A stretch of 64,000 nucleotides of DNA, from assembly GCA_963805475.1 (NCBI GenBank), contig CAWDUO010000008.1, forward strand, positions 176,443 through 240,442, written 5' to 3'. The notes below the pieces were generated by a model. The model searched no databases. It was given only the letters and a program-made list of their open reading frames with translations, and was not told the origin of the DNA. The position numbers and the translations under genes are program-made. Each line of letters opens with the position of its first letter. Position 1 is the first letter of the stretch. Of this stretch, positions 9,844-19,818 are shown one piece after another. The stretch is from VRUE01 sp963805475. Its GTDB lineage: Bacteria; Actinomycetota; Thermoleophilia; Solirubrobacterales; 70-9.

Positions 9844-11136
9844 GTGGACGACAAGGCAAAGATCTGGGTTGAAGGTGGAGCTGGGGGAAACGGGTGCGTC
9901 AGCTTCAGGCGGGAGGCGCATGTTCCTCGTGGCGGGCCCGACGGGGGGGACGGGGGGCATGGGGGGGATGTGGTGCTCGTCTGCGATTCGTCGCGGCGGG
10001 ATCTGGGGGCGTTGCGGGGGAGCCGGCACTTCCGGGCCGGGCGGGGGAGGCACGGACAGGGGGCGAACAAGCACGGGGCGCGCGGGGAGGACCTGGCGAT
10101 CCCGGTGCCGGCGGGGACGCAGGCGGAGGCGGTGGACGGGAGCCGGGTCGATCTGATCGAGGTCGCGCAGCGGGCGGTCGTCGCGCACGGCGGGCGCGGG
10201 GGGCACGGGAACAAGCGGTTCGCGACCTCGACCCGGCAGGCGCCGCGCTTCGCCGAGCAGGGGACCTCCGGCGAGCAGGGCTGGATCGAGGTGCGGCTGA
10301 AGCTGCTGGCGGACGTCGGGTTGGTGGGGCTGCCGAACGCCGGCAAGTCCTCGCTGCTGGGGCGGCTGACGCGGGCGGAGCCGAAGGTGGGCGACTACCC
10401 GTTCACGACCCTCTCACCGGTGCTGGGGACGATCGAGGGCGATGACCGGCAGGCGGTCCTCGCCGACATTCCGGGGCTGATCGAGGGCGCCGCCGAGGGC
10501 GCGGGGCTCGGCCATGAGTTCCTCGCCCACGTCGAGCGCTGCGCGGTGCTCGTCCACCTGGTCGACCTGGCGCCGCTGGAGGGCGAGCCGGAGGCGAGCT
10601 ACCGGGCAGTGCGGGAGGAGCTCGTCGCCTACGGGGCGGGGCTGGAGCGCCTGCCGGAGATCGTCGTGCTGTCGAAGCGCGACCTGCTGCCGGGCGAGGA
10701 GGTCGAGCGGCGGCTCGCCGAGTGGCAGGGCCGGCTCGGCGACCGGGCGGTCGACGTGCTCGCGATCTCCTCGGCCACCGGCGAGGGCCTCGGCGAGCTG
10801 CGAAACCGCATCTTCAGCTGTTCCTTTTCCCCTCATAACGGGGGAAAGGAACAGCTGAACGAGGGAGGGGGCGAGTTCGAGGCCGAGCACCGGGTGTACC
10901 GCCCGGTCGGCGAGGGCGGTTACACGGTTGAGCGCGAGCCCGACGGCGGCTTCCGCGTGCTCGGCCGCGGCGTCGAGCTGCTCTTCGAGCGCCACGACCT
11001 CAAAAACGAAGAGGCGCTCGCCTACCTCGAGCAGCGCCTCAACGAGATCGGCGTGATCGCGGCGCTGCAAAAGGCGGGCTTCGAGCCGGGCGACGACGTG
11101 CGCGTCGGCGAGCACGAGTTCGAGCTTCACCCGTAG
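9844..11136 (+). CDS. obg: GTPase Obg (CgtA), interrupted in frame by a P1 element
   Basis: Essential ribosome-assembly GTPase. The glycine-rich Obg fold covers residues 1-158, the G domain about 159-325 with G1 GLPNAGKSSLL, switch region DYPFTTLSPVLGTI, G3 DIPGLIEGA and G4 SKRD, and a C-terminal OCT domain follows from about 345 (RPVGEGGYTVER). Between G domain and OCT domain a P1 palindrome (10813-10859) is read in frame as SCSFSPHNGGKEQLNEGGG, lengthening the linker. Start is GTG. The gene ends before a P5 element that separates it from the inverted proB. Confidence 0.96.
   Translation: MDDKAKIWVEGGAGGNGCVSFRREAHVPRGGPDGGDGGHGGDVVLVCDSSRRDLGALRGSRHFRAGRGRHGQGANKHGARGEDLAIPVPAGTQAEAVDGSRVDLIEVAQRAVVAHGGRGGHGNKRFATSTRQAPRFAEQGTSGEQGWIEVRLKLLADVGLVGLPNAGKSSLLGRLTRAEPKVGDYPFTTLSPVLGTIEGDDRQAVLADIPGLIEGAAEGAGLGHEFLAHVERCAVLVHLVDLAPLEGEPEASYRAVREELVAYGAGLERLPEIVVLSKRDLLPGEEVERRLAEWQGRLGDRAVDVLAISSATGEGLGELRNRIFSCSFSPHNGGKEQLNEGGGEFEAEHRVYRPVGEGGYTVEREPDGGFRVLGRGVELLFERHDLKNEEALAYLEQRLNEIGVIAALQKAGFEPGDDVRVGEHEFELHP
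10813..10859 (+). repeat. P1 palindromic element, copy 1 (inside obg)
   Basis: A 47-base inverted repeat with 20-base arms (TTCAGCTGTTCC ... GGAACAGCTGAA) and apical CATAACG. Two other copies are at 22008 and 26976. All three share the GCTGTTCCTTT arm, ATAACG in the loop, a following AACGAG or AACACG and then a run of G. It is translated in the same frame as the other two copies. Confidence 0.9.
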
Positions 11137-11149
11137 AGGTGGTCGGTCA

Positions 11150-11274
11150 GGACGGCCCGGGGGTGTCCCTCCCGCTTGCTGGGTTTTTCGCCTGGGGAGC
11201 TTGCGGCCGTCCGAGATCGTGGTTGGTGCGAAAAACGGACGCCGCTGCGCGGGAGGGACACCCCCGACCCGTCC
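11150..11274. repeat. P5 element, copy 1 (between convergent obg and proB)
   Basis: Outer arms of 26 bases (11150-11175 and 11249-11274) pair with one or two mismatches. The 73-base loop holds an inner pair TTTTTCG/CGAAAAA and the core CGGCCGTCCGAG. The second copy, at 45683 in the opposite orientation, has the same inner pair and core but unrelated outer arms. There is no U-run, so it is not a standard terminator, although it fills the space between two converging genes and may end both messages. Confidence 0.85.
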
Positions 11275-11288
11275 AAGTCGGGGCGTTC

Positions 11289-12377
11289 CTACAGGAGGAC
11301 GAAGCGATCGCGATGAATTACCTCGTCGGCGGCGTGCGGCAGTCGCTCTCGTACCTGTGCGCTTCTCAGGCCCAACACCTGAGAGAGCTCCGTGGCCGAG
11401 TAGTCGACGATGCCCTTACCGATCACGGAGCCGTTTACGGTGACCTCGACCGCATCGCCGACCTCGAAGCTGCCGTCGACTCCGGTGATTCCCACTGGCA
11501 GGAGGCTGGATCCGCTTTCCCGCAGGACCTGGGCGGCGCCTTCGTCGACGGTGAGCTGTCCGCGGGAGGGCTTGGCGTATTTGAGCCAGAGCTTGAAGCT
11601 GGAGGCCTTGCCGGCATGAGCCCTGAAGCGGGTACCGGCGACATCTCCGCGTGCTGCGGCGAGCAAGGTTCCGTCTGTCGTGCCGTTGCAGATCGTGGCC
11701 GGGATGCCCGACTCCGCCACCATCTCGGCCGCCGCCACCTTGCTTCGCATTCCCCCCGATCCGAAGGCGGAGGTCCGGTCACCGATTTCGAGCTCCGAGA
11801 GCTTGCCGAAGTCGTCGACGACGTCGATCAGGTCGGCGTCCGGATTCGCGCGAGGATCGCTTCGGTGCAATCCGTCCACGTCCGAAAGCAGCACCAGCAG
11901 GCGTGCGTCTAGCAGTATTGCCACCTGGGCGGCGAGGAAATCGTTGTCACCGAAGGTGATCTCGTCGGTGGCTGTGGTGTCGTTCTCGTTGACTACGGGG
12001 ACCACGCTCCACTCGATCAGTCGTCGCAGGGTCTGGCGGGCATTGAGGTAGTTGGTGCGTGCTGCGATGTCTGCGGCCGTAAGAAGCACCTGTGCCGCAC
12101 GCGTCCTGCCCTCGGCCAGCCGAGATTGGTAGGCCCTGAAGAGGTCGCCCTGGCCGATCGCGGAGGCCGCCTGCAACGCATCCATCGCTGTGGGCCGGCT
12201 CTGCAGTTCCATAACCCGCATGCCTCGCGCGATCGCCCCCGAAGTCACCAGGACTATTCGCTCTCCTTCCTGCTCCAGGTGAGCTACCTGCGCGCAAACC
12301 GAATCGAGGACATCGGTGCGCAATTCGCCGTTGTCCGCGGCGACGATCGAGGATCCCAGCTTCACGACCAAGGTCAT
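11289..12377 (-). CDS. proB: Glutamate 5-kinase
   Basis: First step of proline synthesis: phosphorylates glutamate with ATP. It is 362 residues: the amino-acid kinase domain at 1-255 (VVKLGSSIV near 4, VTSGAIARGM near 45, NENDTTATDEI near 134, FGSGGMRSKV near 205) and a C-terminal PUA domain after about 270. Start ATG at 12377 is given by the conserved MTLVVKLGSS; reading further upstream gives low-complexity sequence. It is inverted relative to obg and proA, which usually flank it in the same direction, and its codon choice looks less GC-extreme than proA by eye, hinting at inversion or replacement. Confidence 0.94.
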   Translation of the reverse strand: MTLVVKLGSSIVAADNGELRTDVLDSVCAQVAHLEQEGERIVLVTSGAIARGMRVMELQSRPTAMDALQAASAIGQGDLFRAYQSRLAEGRTRAAQVLLTAADIAARTNYLNARQTLRRLIEWSVVPVVNENDTTATDEITFGDNDFLAAQVAILLDARLLVLLSDVDGLHRSDPRANPDADLIDVVDDFGKLSELEIGDRTSAFGSGGMRSKVAAAEMVAESGIPATICNGTTDGTLLAAARGDVAGTRFRAHAGKASSFKLWLKYAKPSRGQLTVDEGAAQVLRESGSSLLPVGITGVDGSFEVGDAVEVTVNGSVIGKGIVDYSATELSQVLGLRSAQVRERLPHAADEVIHRDRFVLL

Positions 12378-12435
12378 AGCCGACGGAGTGTAGGAGCGAG
12401 AGGAGCGCCCTTGCCCTGCCGCTACCCTTCCGCCA

Positions 12436-13693
<1,258 letters not shown>

Positions 13694-13701
<8 letters not shown>

Positions 13702-14320
13702 CGCGCCCCGGCCCGAGGGCGCGCGCCCGGCGATCGGCGTCCTCGGCTCGGCCTTCAACCCTCCGCACCTCGGCCACCTGGCGCTGGCGCAGGAGGCGCT
13801 CTGGCAGCTCGGCCTCGCCGAAGTGGTGCTGGTGCCGACCGGGCAGGCGCCGCACAAGCGGATCCACGACGATCCCGGCCGCGAGCTGCGCCTGGCGATG
13901 ACGCGGCTCGCCGCCGCCGACGACCCGCGCTTCAGCGTCTCCACGCTGGAGGTCGAGCGCGAGGGGCCGTCCTACACGTATGAGACGTTGCAGCTGCTTG
14001 CGCGCGAGAAGGGAGAGCCGGATCTGGTGTTCGTGATGGGGGCGGACGCCGCCGTCGGGTTCGAGAGCTGGCGCGAGCCCGAGCGCGTGGCCGAGCTGGC
14101 GCGGCTGGCGGTGGCGCGGCGGGCGGGGGTCTCCGACGCCGACGTCGCCTCGACGATGCGCGGGCTCGGCGCCGAGGACCGGGTGACGATGCTCGAGATG
14201 CCGCAGTTCGGCGTCTCCTCCTCGGCGGTGCGCGAGCGTGCGGCGGTGGGCCGGCCGCTGCGCTACCTGGTCCCCGAGGCGGTCGCCCGCTTCATCGAGG
14301 AGAAGGGGATCTACCGGTGA
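13694..14320 (+). CDS. nadD: Nicotinate-nucleotide adenylyltransferase
   Basis: Makes deamido-NAD from nicotinate mononucleotide and ATP. About 208 residues with the nucleotidyltransferase signature SAFNPPHLGHL (family GSFNPxHxGH; the second residue is Ala here) and the second signature GVSSSAVRER near the C-terminus. I chose GTG at 13694, which overlaps the proA stop by eight bases; GTG at 13679 is possible and adds five residues. The cluster proA-nadD-rsfS is typical of actinobacteria. Confidence 0.92.
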
Positions 14321-14730
14321 GCGAGGCGGGGGGAGGGATCGAGTCCGAGGCGCTGGCGCGGCGGCTGGCCGAGCTGGCCGACGCCAAAGGTGCGACGGAG
14401 ATCGTCGTCCTCGACATGCGCGGGCTCGCCGCCTACACCGACTTCCTGGCGATCTGCACGGCGCGCAACGAGCGCCAGGCGCGGGCGGTCGTCGACGAGG
14501 TGAAGCTGCGGCTCAAGCAGGAGCACGGGCTGCTGCCGGGGGGCGTCGAGGGCGAGGGCGCGGCCGGCTGGATCGTGCTCGACTTCCTGGACGCGGTGCT
14601 GCACGTCTTCACCGCGGAGGAGCGGGAGCGCTACCGGCTGGAGGACCTGTGGCGCGAGGCGCCGCGGCTGGATCCGGGGCTGTCCCGAGATGGCGTCCGA
14701 GGGCGCCTCTACGGTGCCGCGCATGGGTAG
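14317..14730 (+). CDS. rsfS: Ribosomal silencing factor RsfS
   Basis: Binds L14 of the large subunit and blocks subunit joining under nutrient stress. It is 137 residues, slightly longer than usual because of a C-terminal tail. The family stretch VLDMRGLAAYTDFLAI and the later GWIVLDFLDAVLHVF are clear. Start GTG overlaps the nadD stop in GTGA. Confidence 0.93.
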   Translation: MSEAGGGIESEALARRLAELADAKGATEIVVLDMRGLAAYTDFLAICTARNERQARAVVDEVKLRLKQEHGLLPGGVEGEGAAGWIVLDFLDAVLHVFTAEERERYRLEDLWREAPRLDPGLSRDGVRGRLYGAAHG

Positions 14731-15436
14731 CTTCAAGCGGGCCCTGCTCGGTTACCGCCGCGAGGAAGTGGATGACGCTCTGGCCGCGCGCGACGCGGCG
14801 ATCGAGGCCGTGGAGCGGCACGCCGCGGATTCCGACGCCGAGCTGGCCTCGCTCTCGGGGATGGTGATCGAGCGCGAGCGCGAGATCCGCGGCCTCGGCG
14901 AGCGGCTGCGCGAGGCCGAGGAGCGCCACGAGCGCAGCATCGCCTCGCTGTGCGCGGTTTCGGAGCGCCTGGAGGAGATCCAGGCGCAGGCGCGCGGGCA
15001 GGCGACGCGGATCAGGATGAAGGCGCTGCGCGAGGCGGTCGAGGTCAGCCGCCGCAGCAAGGACCTGGCGGAGGCTCACGAGGGTGAGGCTCCGGCAGCC
15101 GAGAGCAACGGCGCGGCGCCCGAGGCCGCGAGCGCCGAAGCGGCGCTCGGACAGCTCTTCGAGGGCCTGATCAAGCTCGAGATCGGCCCGCTAGGCGACT
15201 TCTCCCAGCTGGTCGGCTTCGAGGACGCCGTCGGCCGCCTCGGCGCCTCCGAGATCTCGGTAGAGCGCTTCTCCGAGGGCCGTGCGACCGTCTCGATGCA
15301 GTTCGACGAGCCGGTCGCCCTCCTCCGCGAGCTGGAAGAGAGCGCCCCCTTCGAGTTCAACATCCGCCGCACCGCCGACGAGCGCCTGGTCCTCGACGTG
15401 GACGAGGACGAGGGTCCCGAGCAGCACGCGGCGTAG
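14723..15436 (+). CDS. Coiled-coil protein with DivIVA-like N-terminus
   Basis: Uncharacterised 237-residue protein. The first 20 residues (GSFKRALLGYRREEVDDAL) resemble the membrane-binding start of DivIVA-type proteins, a charged coiled coil follows at about 25-125, then an Ala/Glu linker and a compact C-terminal part from 145 to 237 that I do not recognise. ATG at 14723 is eight bases inside the end of rsfS. A role in pole or septum organisation is a guess from the N-terminal motif only. Confidence 0.75.
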   Translation: MGSFKRALLGYRREEVDDALAARDAAIEAVERHAADSDAELASLSGMVIEREREIRGLGERLREAEERHERSIASLCAVSERLEEIQAQARGQATRIRMKALREAVEVSRRSKDLAEAHEGEAPAAESNGAAPEAASAEAALGQLFEGLIKLEIGPLGDFSQLVGFEDAVGRLGASEISVERFSEGRATVSMQFDEPVALLRELEESAPFEFNIRRTADERLVLDVDEDEGPEQHAA

Positions 15437-15480
15437 CAGGACGTTCGAGCGACCCGCGTTAGACTTGCGATGTACCGCTT

Positions 15481-15553
15481 GGGGCTGTAGCTCAGCTGGA
15501 AGAGCGTCGCGCTGGCAGCGCGAAGGTCAGGGGTTCGAGCCCCCTCAGCTCCA
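15481..15553 (+). tRNA. tRNA-Ala (anticodon GGC)
   Basis: Full cloverleaf read by eye: acceptor GGGGCTG/CAGCTCC with the alanine identity wobble pair G3-U70, D stem GCTC/GAGC, anticodon stem TCGCG/CGCGA around loop CTGGCAG (anticodon GGC, reads GCC and GCU), T stem AGGGG/CCCCT around TTCGAGC, discriminator A. CCA is not encoded. It is a single tRNA between two protein genes, 44 bases after the previous stop. Confidence 0.97.
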
Positions 15554-15602
15554 TCTTCTGCCTCGGCTCAATCGTCACCGGGGGGCTGCCGATGAGTGAG
15601 CG

Positions 15603-16310
15603 ATGAGCACCGCCAACGAGCACGTGTTCTCGCACGGGATGCGGGACACGCGCGCGGCCTTCGCCGCCTGGAACGGCCATCCCTGGCGCGTTCTGCGTGG
15701 CTGGCTCGCGCTCAGCCTGGCGATCGCGCTGGCGCTGTTGGCGGCGGTCTGGGTCGTCTCCGGGCTGCTGACCCCGGACATAACGCCGATCCACTTGCCC
15801 GGCCTGACCGAACCGCAGAGCCCCGGCGACCTGCTGCCGATCCTCTGGCGCAACTCGCTCGTCCTCGCCCTGCACGCGACCGCCTGCGTCGCCGGCTTCA
15901 TCGCCGGCGCCTCGATGCCGCTCGCCGCCGCGCAGCGCAACGGCCTCTCGCGCTGGGTCCACGTCAAGGCCGGCCAGTTCGCGATCCTCTTCGTCGCCGC
16001 GGTCACCCTCTTCTCACTATCGACCCAGGCCCTCTACCTCGGCTTCCAGGGGGCGACGATCGCCTACCAGCTGCACGTCTCGCGCCTCGTCCTCATCCTC
16101 ACCGTCCTGCCGCACGCGATCCCCGAGCTGACCGCCCTCTTCCTGCCGCTCGCCGCCTGGCTGATCGCCAGCCGCCGCGGCGAGTGGAGCCAGCTCCTCG
16201 CGGCGACCGCCCTTACGGTCGCGCTGGCGGTGCCTACGCTGATCGTCGCGGCGACGATCGAGGTCTACGTCTGGCCCCGCATCCTCGCGGCCGTTTCCCC
16301 GATCTTCTGA
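15603..16310 (+). CDS. SpoIIM-like (stage II sporulation protein M family) membrane protein
   Basis: Polytopic inner-membrane protein of 235 residues. After a soluble N-terminus there are about five hydrophobic segments (from about 33, 85, 120, 155 and 195). The family motifs are visible as WRNSLVLALHATACVAGFIAG near 82 and the PHAIPELTALFLPLAAW segment near 175, the latter matching the HG.xE signature region of DUF95/SpoIIM with His and Glu kept. In sporulating firmicutes SpoIIM helps wall remodelling at engulfment; in non-sporulating actinobacteria its job is unknown. Nothing else here points to sporulation. Confidence 0.78.
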   Translation: MSTANEHVFSHGMRDTRAAFAAWNGHPWRVLRGWLALSLAIALALLAAVWVVSGLLTPDITPIHLPGLTEPQSPGDLLPILWRNSLVLALHATACVAGFIAGASMPLAAAQRNGLSRWVHVKAGQFAILFVAAVTLFSLSTQALYLGFQGATIAYQLHVSRLVLILTVLPHAIPELTALFLPLAAWLIASRRGEWSQLLAATALTVALAVPTLIVAATIEVYVWPRILAAVSPIF

Positions 16311-16585
16311 GGCGCGGCAGGCTCGACCCCGCCGAACGGCTGGCAGGGCCGACCTCCGCGTGGCGGTTAGCCGTGCTTCGTGATCAACAGAGCAGGGAAC
16401 CTGCTGTCGGCCTTGTCGATTCTCATCTCGCTCACCCCCTCCGAACGTTGGAACGGGCGAGAGCGACCGTGGGAATACAAGAGAAAGTTCCAGTATTAGC
16501 CAAACATGGCTTTAAAAATCGCGTCCGTGAGGGAAATCCTCTTTATCCTGAAGAGGTCGAGTATTGGAAACCAGGAGGAGAGGCC
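16311..16585 (+). other. 275-base non-coding region upstream of the ArsR-like gene
   Basis: No gene is visible. The right half is clearly AT-richer than the window. It holds two small hairpins, AGCC-aacat-GGCT near 16497 followed by TTTAAAAA, and CCTCTT-tatcctg-AAGAGG near 16537. The second sits about 20 bases before the AGGAGGAG ribosome site of the regulator gene and could be an operator or a leader structure. No standard promoter hexamers stood out. Confidence 0.4.
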
Positions 16586-17191
16586 TTGTCGAAACGAGCG
16601 AAACCACGCACCAATCTGCAGCGGCGGCTGTCCAAGTCCGTGGCCAGCGGTATTCGCATCGACATCCTGCGAATCCTCAACGAACGCGTCGCGAGCCCCA
16701 AGGAACTTTCGGCCATCCTGGGCGAGGGGTTGAGCCACGTCAGCTACCACATCGCGAATCTGCGCGACAACGGCTCGCTCGTGCTGGTGAAAACGGAGCA
16801 GCGTCGGGGGGCGGTGGAGCACTACTACCGCGCCACCTCATGGCCGTTTGTGAGCGACGAGGAGGCCGGCGAGCTACCGCAGGCGACCAGGGAAGAGATT
16901 TCGGCCACGGTGCTCCAGGCGATCTTCAGCGAGGCCCTTGGAGCCTTGCAGTCGGGCGACCTCGACGCGCGCGTGGAGAGGCACGTGAGCTGGCTTCCGA
17001 TGAGTCTCAGCGAGACGGGGGTCAGCGAAGTCCTCGCTCTGCTGGAGGAGACTCTGGAAAAGAGCCAGGAGATCGCGGCGAAGGACGCCGAGCGTCGGGA
17101 GGAAACCGGCGAGGACGGCACGGGATTCATCTTCTCCATGCTGGGCTTCGATCGCAGCGAGGCACCCGGCTCCGAAGTGAGTCCGTCATAA
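16586..17191 (+). CDS. ArsR-like winged-helix transcriptional regulator
   Basis: DNA-binding regulator of 201 residues. A winged helix spans about 15-85 (SGIRIDILRILNER, SPKELSAILGEGLSHVSYH as recognition region, wing around TEQRRGAVEHYYRAT). The rest is an acidic helical region of unknown function that may dimerise. Start is TTG at 16586, chosen because a strong AGGAGGAG lies eight bases before it; no ATG or GTG is in reach. No effector domain or metal-binding cysteine pair is visible, so the signal is unknown. It may regulate itself or leuS, which follows. Confidence 0.8.
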   Translation: MSKRAKPRTNLQRRLSKSVASGIRIDILRILNERVASPKELSAILGEGLSHVSYHIANLRDNGSLVLVKTEQRRGAVEHYYRATSWPFVSDEEAGELPQATREEISATVLQAIFSEALGALQSGDLDARVERHVSWLPMSLSETGVSEVLALLEETLEKSQEIAAKDAERREETGEDGTGFIFSMLGFDRSEAPGSEVSPS

Positions 17192-17203
17192 GATCGCCCC
17201 CGA

Positions 17204-17259
17204 GTGCGGAGCGAGCAAGCGTCCATATCCGATTCTTCGTACCGCGAGCGAAACGCGAG
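17204..17259 (+). repeat. P3 element, copy 1 (before leuS)
   Basis: About 56 bases filling the gap between the regulator gene and leuS. It shares AAGCGTCCATATCCGATTCT with copies at 30270 and 56157, together with a GAGCGA before it and a GCGAGCGAA-like stretch after it. A 16-base core in reverse complement is the loop of the nested hairpin at 58722. Confidence 0.8.
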
Positions 17260-17263
17260 AGGC

Positions 17264-19777
17264 GTGTCTGCGGCGAGCGGCTACGACCCCAAGGCGATCG
17301 AGGCGAAGTGGCAGCGGCTCTGGGCTGAGGAGAAGACCTGGGAGGTGGCGAACCCCGGGCAGCCCGGCCACGACGACTCGAAGCCCAAGTCCTACGTGCT
17401 GGAGATGCTGCCCTATCCCTCGGGCGAGCCCCACGTCGGCCACCTCAAGTGCTACGCGGTCGGCGACGCGATCGCCCACTTCCGCCGCCGCCACGGCTTC
17501 GAGGTGATCCACCCGATGGGCTACGACTCCTTCGGCCTGCCGGCCGAGAACAACGCGATCAAGACCGGCGAGCCGCCGCGTGAGGCGACCCAGCGCTCGA
17601 TCGACTCCTTCAGCCGCCAGTTCCGCGAGTGGGGGATCTCGATCGACTGGTCGCGCGAGCTCGCCACGCACACCCCCGAGTACTACCGCTGGACGCAGTG
17701 GATCTTCCTGCGCCTGCTCGAGCGCGGCCTCGCCTACCGCGAGGAGGCGCCGGTGCAGTGGTGCCCGAAGGACGCCACCGTGCTCGCCAACGAGCAGGTC
17801 GTCGACGGCCGCTGCGAGCGCTGCGGCACGCCCGTCGAACAGCGCCGTCTCGAGCAGTGGTTCTTCCGGATCACCGAGTACGCCGACCGCCTGCTCGCCG
17901 ACTTCGACGCGCTCGAGTCCTGGCCCGAGCACGTCGTCACCATGCAGCGCAACTGGATCGGCCGCTCCGAGGGCGCCGAGGTGACCTTCCGCTGCGCGGA
18001 CCTCGACCTCGACTTCCCCGTCTTCACCACCCGCCCCGACACGCTGTTCGGCGCGACCTTCTTCGTCCTCGCGCCGGAGCACCCCGAGCTCGAGCGCCTC
18101 GTCGCCGGCACGCCGGCGGAGGAGGCGGTGCGCGAGTACGTCAACCGGGTCGCCCGCGAGTCGGCCGCCGAACGCGGCGCCGAGGACCGCGAGAAGACCG
18201 GCGTGCCGCTGGGGCGCAGCGTCGTCAACCCGGTCAACGGCGAGCAGATCCCGATGTTCGTCGCCGACTACGTGCTGATGGAGTACGGCACCGGCGCGAT
18301 CATGGCGGTGCCGGGCCACGACGCGCGCGACTACGAATTCGCCCAGCGATTCGACCTGCCGGTGAAGCGCGTGATCGAGGGCGAGGATCCCGAGGCGGCC
18401 CGCGACCCGCGCGGCCTGCCCAATCCCGGCGACGGCGAAATGACCGGCTCCGGCCGCTTCGACGGCAAGCACAACCGCGAGGCCTACGGGGAGATCGTCG
18501 CCTGGCTGGCCGAGGAGGGCCGCGGCGAATCCGCCGTCAACTTCCGGCTACGCGACTGGCTGGTCTCGCGCCAGCGCTACTGGGGCGCGCCGATCCCGGT
18601 CGTCTACTGCGACGCCTGCGGGGCCGACGGCGCGCCGGCAATCGTCCCCGTGCCCGACGAGCAGCTGCCGGTCGAGCTGCCGGAGATCGATGACTACGCG
18701 CCGCAGGGCCGCAGCCCGCTCGCCGCCGCCGAGGAGTGGGTCGCCACCGAGTGCCCGCGCTGCGGCGGCCCGGCGCGCCGCGAGACCGACACGATGGACA
18801 CCTTCGTCGACTCCTCCTGGTATTTCATCCGCTACCTCGACCCCCGCAACGGCGATGCCGCCTGGGACCGCGCCGCCGCCGAGCACTGGCTGCCGGTCGA
18901 CCAGTACATCGGCGGCGTCGAGCACGCGATCCTGCACCTGATGTACGCGCGCTTCTTCACCAAGGCGCTCGCCGACCTCGGCGAGCTGGAGGTGCAGGAG
19001 CCCTTCGCCAACCTCTTCACCCAGGGGATGATCACCCGCGACGGCGCCAAGATGTCGAAGTCGAGGGGCAACACGGTCAGCCCGGCCGAGTACGTCGAGC
19101 GCTACGGCGCCGACACCGCCCGCACCTACGTCTGCTTCATGGGCCCGCCCGAGCGCGGCGGCGACTGGTCGGACGAGGGGGTCGAGGGCGTCAACCGCTT
19201 CCTCTCGCGCCTCTGGCGCCTCTGCGAGGAGGTCGAGGCGGCCGGAGGCGGGGACGCGGAGGTCGCCGCCGAGGGCGAGGCGCGCGAGCTGCTCGCCAAG
19301 GCGCACTGGGCGATCGACAAGGCGACGCGCGACTTCGAGCGCGGCTTCCAGTTCAACACCGCGATCGCGGCCGTGATGGAGCTGGTCAACGAGACCTACC
19401 GGCTGAAGGACGGCCTGCTGGGCGACGCCGGCGGGGCGGCGGCGGTGCGCTTCGCCGTCGCCACCGCCGCCTCGCTGGTCTTTCCCTTCGCGCCGCACCT
19501 AGGCGCCGAGGTGTGGGAGCGGGTAGAGGGTGGGCGGGTCTGGGAGCGGCCCTGGCCGGTCGCCGACCCGGAGTTGCTGGTCAGCGACACGTTCCCGCTC
19601 GTCGTCCAGGTCAACGGCAAGCTGCGCGACCGGATCGAGGCGCCCGCCGGCGCCCCCGAGGCCGAGCTGCTCGCCCTCGCGCGCGCGAGCGAGAAGGTGG
19701 CGCGCCACCTCGACGGCAAGCAGGTGGTCAAGGAGATAGTCGTTCCGGACAAGCTGGTGAACCTAGTTGTGCGCTGA
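17264..19777 (+). CDS. leuS: Leucyl-tRNA synthetase
   Basis: Charges tRNA-Leu with leucine in the cytoplasm. It is about 837 residues with the class I signature region PYPSGEPHVGHLK (HVGH for HIGH) near 50, a CP1 editing domain with TTRPDTLFGAT near 255, a zinc-type CDACGADG...CPRCGG segment, and KMSKSRGNTVSP near 600, followed by the anticodon-binding helices. I chose GTG 17264; an in-frame GTG at 17204 would translate the P3 element into a 20-residue N-terminal extension. No T-box leader is present. Confidence 0.96.
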   Translation: MSAASGYDPKAIEAKWQRLWAEEKTWEVANPGQPGHDDSKPKSYVLEMLPYPSGEPHVGHLKCYAVGDAIAHFRRRHGFEVIHPMGYDSFGLPAENNAIKTGEPPREATQRSIDSFSRQFREWGISIDWSRELATHTPEYYRWTQWIFLRLLERGLAYREEAPVQWCPKDATVLANEQVVDGRCERCGTPVEQRRLEQWFFRITEYADRLLADFDALESWPEHVVTMQRNWIGRSEGAEVTFRCADLDLDFPVFTTRPDTLFGATFFVLAPEHPELERLVAGTPAEEAVREYVNRVARESAAERGAEDREKTGVPLGRSVVNPVNGEQIPMFVADYVLMEYGTGAIMAVPGHDARDYEFAQRFDLPVKRVIEGEDPEAARDPRGLPNPGDGEMTGSGRFDGKHNREAYGEIVAWLAEEGRGESAVNFRLRDWLVSRQRYWGAPIPVVYCDACGADGAPAIVPVPDEQLPVELPEIDDYAPQGRSPLAAAEEWVATECPRCGGPARRETDTMDTFVDSSWYFIRYLDPRNGDAAWDRAAAEHWLPVDQYIGGVEHAILHLMYARFFTKALADLGELEVQEPFANLFTQGMITRDGAKMSKSRGNTVSPAEYVERYGADTARTYVCFMGPPERGGDWSDEGVEGVNRFLSRLWRLCEEVEAAGGGDAEVAAEGEARELLAKAHWAIDKATRDFERGFQFNTAIAAVMELVNETYRLKDGLLGDAGGAAAVRFAVATAASLVFPFAPHLGAEVWERVEGGRVWERPWPVADPELLVSDTFPLVVQVNGKLRDRIEAPAGAPEAELLALARASEKVARHLDGKQVVKEIVVPDKLVNLVVR

Positions 19778-19818
19778 ATGTTTGCGGCCTGGTGTGGGTT
19801 TTCTGGTAGAAAGCCGCC

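Noticed and set aside
17192..17263. T-box or other leader riboswitch before leuS
   Set aside because: The gap is only 72 bases and is filled by a P3 element; no specifier loop or antiterminator motif fits.
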